From contig JAOANR010000003.1 of assembly GCA_030278955.1 (NCBI GenBank), positions 21,847,050-21,911,049 on the forward strand: DNA of 64,000 nucleotides, given 5' to 3'. This stretch comes from Hygrophila difformis (lineage: Eukaryota > Streptophyta > Magnoliopsida > Lamiales > Acanthaceae). This document shows positions 60,000 through 64,000 of this stretch, one piece after another (position 1 is the first letter of the stretch; every line of letters starts with the position of its first letter). Both the position numbers and the translations under genes were made by a program. Below the pieces are notes generated by a model that was given only the letters and a program-made list of their open reading frames with translations, did no database searches and was not told the DNA's origin.

Positions 60000-61519
60000 A
60001 TGTCGACGGTTTTTCCCGCACTTGCTCTCCTTGGCGATCCTCCCCTTCCACCTCCTTCTCGTTTTGATCCTACATTGCAGTTCACCTTTTCTAGCGACAA
60101 GAAACCCTCCTTTGGGGACATGATGCTTAAAGGGAAGGATGCAGCTCTTGCCCCCCCTTACGAGTGATGATATTTTAGCGGACATGGTGAAGTTGGATTT
60201 CCTTGACGGGGACAGATTGAAGCCTCGCATCACCATTGCTCCTCAGATTCAGAAAATGCTTCACAAGCCATGGGAAGATGCTTCTTCCTCTCTGCGCTTG
60301 GCAAAAGAGTAGGCTTATATCACTTTGAAAGAAAGGCTTTCCAGGACATGGAAAATAAGAGGAAGCCTTGAGATGATAGATCTTGATGAGGGTTTCTTCC
60401 TAGTGAAGTTCGATAGCAATGAAGACCGCAGGAGAATACTTAATGGAGGGCCATGGATGGTGTTCGATAGCTACCTCACCGTATCGCCATGGAGACCCAA
60501 ATTTTCGGCGTCGAACAACATCCCTAGGAAAACGATCTTGTGGGGTCGCTTCCCCCGTATTGGTATGGAAATATATGATGAGTATTTTAACTAAAATGGC
60601 ACTAGCAATCGGCACTCCGGCGAAGGTGGATGATATGTCCAAAGGACCCAACTGGGGCAAATATGCCCGGATATGCGTACAAATCGATCTAAGTCAGCCT
60701 TTGGTCACATGCATTTTAGTTGGGGAATATTGGCAGCGAGTTGCCTATGAGGGCCTCCATCTCATCTGCACTAACTGCCAGTATGGTCATGCTTCCAATG
60801 CATGTTCGGCGAAAGGGAAGACTGTGGAGAAAGAGGCCGTTACAGTGGTGGCCGGAGAGGATTTTGGTGGTAGGGATGGTACTGTTCAAACTGAAGGAAG
60901 GGACAAATCAGCAAGTCCAATGTTAGCTACAGGGCTAGTGCCATGCAGAGCGCATGCTAACATTGAAGAGCAGTGTAAAGTGTCTATTGTCATTCCCTCT
61001 TCGGTGATAAGTGACAGAAATATCTAGGTTTACTTGGGGGAAGGGGTTGGCCCTAACATCAAAAAGGATAGTGGGCAGGAAGATTTGGAGATGCACCTGT
61101 CGGAAGAGGGTTCTGTGATCTCTGTGGGTTTGCCAATACAACCAAACTGTGAGGATTGGGTAAAAGTCACAAGGTAGAAAAAGAAAGGGTTGGTTAAGAG
61201 TAGGTTTGCTGATGTCAAGGCCAGTCCAAGTCATGTGGGCCAGAAAGGGACCTACAACATCTTAAACGACAAAATGATGGTTGATGGGCCTTCCCCGCTA
61301 AAACAAATCATTAATCAAATGGGCAATTGGGCAAGGTCCAACAATAACGACAAAAATAGGCTGGTGAACTAAAATCCAAAAAGGACCCGACCTTCTTCAT
61401 CGGCAGAGGATGAGGCTGGGAAGAAGGTTGAGGAGGAAGGAATTGAAGAAGCGCGAGAAACCCCAGGCAAGAAAAATCAGGTTACTCCAAAAGAGGACCA
61501 TGAGATGCATGAAGGGTAA
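60000..61519 (+). pseudogene. LINE ORF1 with DUF4283 and zinc knuckle, broken
   Basis: The ATG at 60000 opens MSTVFPALALLGDPPLPPPS. A frame change occurs at a C run near 60155, and a stop at 60310-60312. The DUF4283 region follows (GSLEMIDLDEGFFLVKF, NGGPWMVFDSYLTV). Another frame change near 60590 leads to ALAIGTPAKVDD, YARICVQIDLSQPL, and the knuckle CTNCQYGHASNAC, which is one residue shorter than the usual CX2CX4HX4C. Further stops follow at about 61025 and 61176. The family packages LINE RNA. Confidence 0.75.
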
Positions 61520-61574
61520 ATTGGCTTGACTCTCATAGAATGTTTCTTTATGGATTTTACATCTTTTAGAAATT

Positions 61575-61720
61575 GTAAAATGGTATCTTGGAATATGAGT
61601 GGAATTATGGGTTTAAATTCTCGGAGGATACTTAAGGACATGGTGAGACAACATACTCCAGTTGGCGCTTCGAAAGAGGAATTCTTTACCACTTGCGCTT
61701 TCCCGCCGGATTCGTCTTGA
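61575..61720 (+). pseudogene. LINE ORF2 remnant: start fused to end
   Basis: CKMVSWNMSGIMGLNSRRIL is the start of an endonuclease domain. After HTPVGAS it jumps to KEEFFTTCAFPPDSS, which matches the RNase H-distal end of the LINE at 62677-64000 (KEEFFTTWAFPPD). Confidence 0.75.
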
Positions 61721-61920
61721 CAGACTTAACTGCCGACGCCTTGAGCGTTTGTTAGCCTAATTTGTAGTTTTGTGTTGTTGTTTTCTTTTCTTGTCTTTTG
61801 CTCTTTTCGTCTCTTCCTCAGTGTTGCTTTCTTTTTGTTTCATTCTTTTGTAATTTCGTGTGGTTGTTGTGTTTTCTCCGGCTATTGAATTGGGTTACCC
61901 AAAAAAAAATGCAAATTTAC

Positions 61921-62676
61921 ATAGAGTTTAGGCCTAATATTTCATCCATCTATATCATTATTACTATTAATTATTATTTTAGTAATATTATTTCATTAAA
62001 TTATTTTTTGTTCAAATTCAAAATATATATACTATTAGTACTAATAGCTCTAAAATTAAAATTTGCTACTCTAGTAGCTATTATTTTTCTTCCATTACAA
62101 AAACATCTATGTATTTAATATAGGATATTAGAGGTATATATATTTGTATATATATTATTAATAATTAATTTTTTTCATTATCAAATTTTCATATTATTTA
62201 ATTAGTTATATTTTATTTCAACTGTATTTTTATTGGTAAATTCAGTTTAATTTTTAAACTTATAGCTAGTCTTTACTCCTTATAAAATTTAATAATTCAT
62301 TCAATCTTGCGGTGAAAGAAAAATCTTAATAAAATAATATATCTTTTTGAAAATATTAAATAATATGAAATACTATTTTATATAGTTTAATAAAATAAAT
62401 ATTAAATTAATTTTATGTATTAATAAAATATAATTCTTTTTATAGGCCCATTTATTTATTTATTTATTTTTTGCTAAGGGCCTCTAAAATGTTCAGGACA
62501 TCCCTGGATGTCATGCGCTCATTTATACTACTTAAATAAGCACGACGATAAATTAAAATAATGGTTGCTCATTATAAATTTATTGATGTTAGTAATTGGT
62601 AATGTTTGATAATATAACTTAACCTATAGTAATTGTGTCTAAAGACAAAAGATTGTGGCCAACACATAGAAGGATA
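61921..62676. other. Very AT-rich spacer
   Basis: No gene. TAGGCCCATTTATTTA and AAGGGCCTC near 62445-62490 echo GGGGGCCCATTTTTCC near 59830, so the LINE may have landed in an older repeat. Confidence 0.4.
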
Positions 62677-64000
62677 GTTTTTTTTTTTTTTTTTGAATAG
62701 CCAAGGGGCCAGATAACATAATAAGAGCAAAAGCAGAAGAAATAAAAGAAACTAAGGGAAATACAGCATAGGCGGATCACAACCAAGGGAACCAAGTCCC
62801 TGAGGCATCCGCAAAGAGTTTCCCCCGGATAAAATCGGGCGGAAACGCCCATGTGGTAAAGAACTCTTCCTTATATGATCCATGTCGAGCAAGTCCGTCC
62901 GCCACTTTGTTACCCTCCCGTAGCACATGAGAGATCCCAACCATTCGAAATTTAGCCTCAAGGTCCTGATCCAGCGCAAGATGGGAGCAATGATATGAGA
63001 GGCATCCGTCATCTCAACCATTTTGATGGCCGCCTGAGAGTCTGTGTAGATTTGGACAGATTTGATCTCAAGCCCAGCTGCAAGTTCCAGTCCATGAGCA
63101 ATGCCGGCGAGTTCAGCAAAGAGGATAGAAGTCTTCCCAAGAAAGCCGCACCCGCCTCCACACCACTGACTATTATCCTCACGAACAACGAACCCAAATC
63201 CGGCTCTCCCACTAGTCCCCAGCAGACTACCATCCGTATGGATAATGTTACTAGTGAACCCCAACATGTTCCATCGCACAAACCTCTGAATCCGCTGCCT
63301 CAGGGAGGACGAAGTGCTGGTCATTTCGATGTCCCGACAACAGGTCTGGATATCTTTCAAAAGTACCCTGTGAGGCTTCTCATCCCCTCTAAAAATCCTA
63401 ACGTTTCTTTCCAGCCAAAACGTCCAAATTGCCATTATAAACCTCACCCCATAGGTTCTGTAAAGGGCTTTCAGAAGGATCCTGATATCATTTTGCCTCA
63501 TCTAATCACAATCTGAAGGGATATCCATACGGAGCAGCCTTCAGCAGCGCTTGACCCAATTGCAATGAAAGAGGCAGTGACCCCATGTTTCCCTATTCGT
63601 GCCGCATAACGTGCAAAGGGGGGAGAGGCTAAGCTTTCTGTGGTATCTAGTTTCATTAACCGGGAGGGAGTTATGTGAAATTAGCCATAGAAAGAAACCA
63701 ACCTTTTCCGGGATGTTGACATGCCACATCCAAGTCCAGTCCTGTGAAGGGGATTCAAGCTTCAACAGGAGATTATAAGCCGACTTCACCGTGTATTTCC
63801 CATCCTGATGTGCTGCTCAAGTCCAAATATCTGGAAGGCTCTCATCCAAGAAGGGTGGAGGGGCCGCCTTAATATCGTGTAGCAGCAGGGGGGAATTTGA
63901 GAAGTAATGCCATCCCAATTCCATTGTCGACCACTAATAACATCTTTAACTCTCAGCATACTGTCCCTTGTTTCCACGAATGGTAAGGACGGCCGAAGTT
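62677..64000 (-). mobile_element. LINE 3' part, minus strand, cut by window end
   Basis: It ends in a poly-A (T run at 62677-62694 on the plus strand). Read leftward: a zinc-binding domain (63789-63541, PEKVGFFLWLISHNSLPVN, CTLCGTNRETWGHCLFHC), then RNase H (63501-62752: IHTDGSLLG..GAGFGFVVRED, FAELAGIAHGLELA, YTDSQAAIKMV). A frame change near 62940 is needed to read VLREGNKVADGLARHG and the C-terminus KEEFFTTWAFPPDF. The two domains are also in different frames. It is inactive and of the same family as 59918-61907. Confidence 0.85.

Larger units (their letters stand above)
59918..61907 (+). mobile_element. Internally deleted LINE (second family)
   Basis: An exact 13-bp target duplication AATGCAAATTTAC lies at 59905-59917 and 61908-61920, with an A-run tail. 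It carries ORF1 and the first codons of ORF2 joined directly to the last codons of ORF2 and the 3' tail, so nearly all of the endonuclease/RT region is missing. Confidence 0.85.

Overview
The window is AT-rich nuclear DNA of a flowering plant, most likely a eudicot. Genes have GT-AG introns, and most of the sequence is transposon: Stowaway-like, Tourist-like, CACTA, Mutator-like (MULE), LINE, SINE, Helitron-like and LTR elements, often nested. The species cannot be named from the sequence. No rRNA, true tRNA, CRISPR or prokaryotic feature was seen.

Layout. 0.1-2.2 kb: three decayed tandem F-box-like genes (+). 2.4-12.1 kb: the 3' half of an old Ty3/gypsy-like element (multiply broken ORF, purine-rich site, LTR-like stretch), then a chromovirus-type LTR on the minus strand. 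12.1-19.6 kb: MITEs, SINEs, a LINE tail, a foldback element and two Helitron-like ends. 19.86-23.71 kb: an intact five-exon host gene (-) for a 255-residue coiled-coil protein with an EAR-like C-terminus. 25.19-37.15 kb: a complete MULE of about 12 kb with a 9-bp target duplication. 37.2-42.0 kb: MITEs, tandem duplications, a second foldback and a SINE. 42.34-43.39 kb: a secreted proline-rich wall-protein gene (-). 43.8-48.9 kb: a small MULE, a CACTA element, a third foldback and MITEs. 49.6-57.8 kb: a LINE of about 8.2 kb with target duplication. 58.4-64 kb: MITE, SINE, an internally deleted LINE and the 3' end of a third LINE that runs off the window.

The centrepiece is the MULE. All four of its genes are read leftward: (1) an apparently intact 719-residue FAR1-type transposase (zinc finger, D/D/E, SWIM; five exons join in frame); (2) an eight-exon Ulp1-like protease gene with all introns in phase 0, one apparent frameshift, and Asn where catalytic Asp is expected; (3) and (4) two small genes of unknown function. 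The element is filled with dozens of copies of an 11-bp motif, TTTTCAGCGAT and variants. The motif has one orientation through the whole gene block and flips in the roughly 1-kb left subterminal array. Read from either end inward it is always TTTTCAGCGAT. Read with the genes it looks like a 3' splice acceptor. A second, gene-less MULE at 43.8-44.9 kb has the same layout with an unrelated motif (ACAGAATG), so flipped motif arrays may be a general feature of MULEs in this genome. Transposase-bearing MULEs with Ulp1 genes are known in plants (the Kaonashi type). I do not recognise the two extra genes or the motif arrays.
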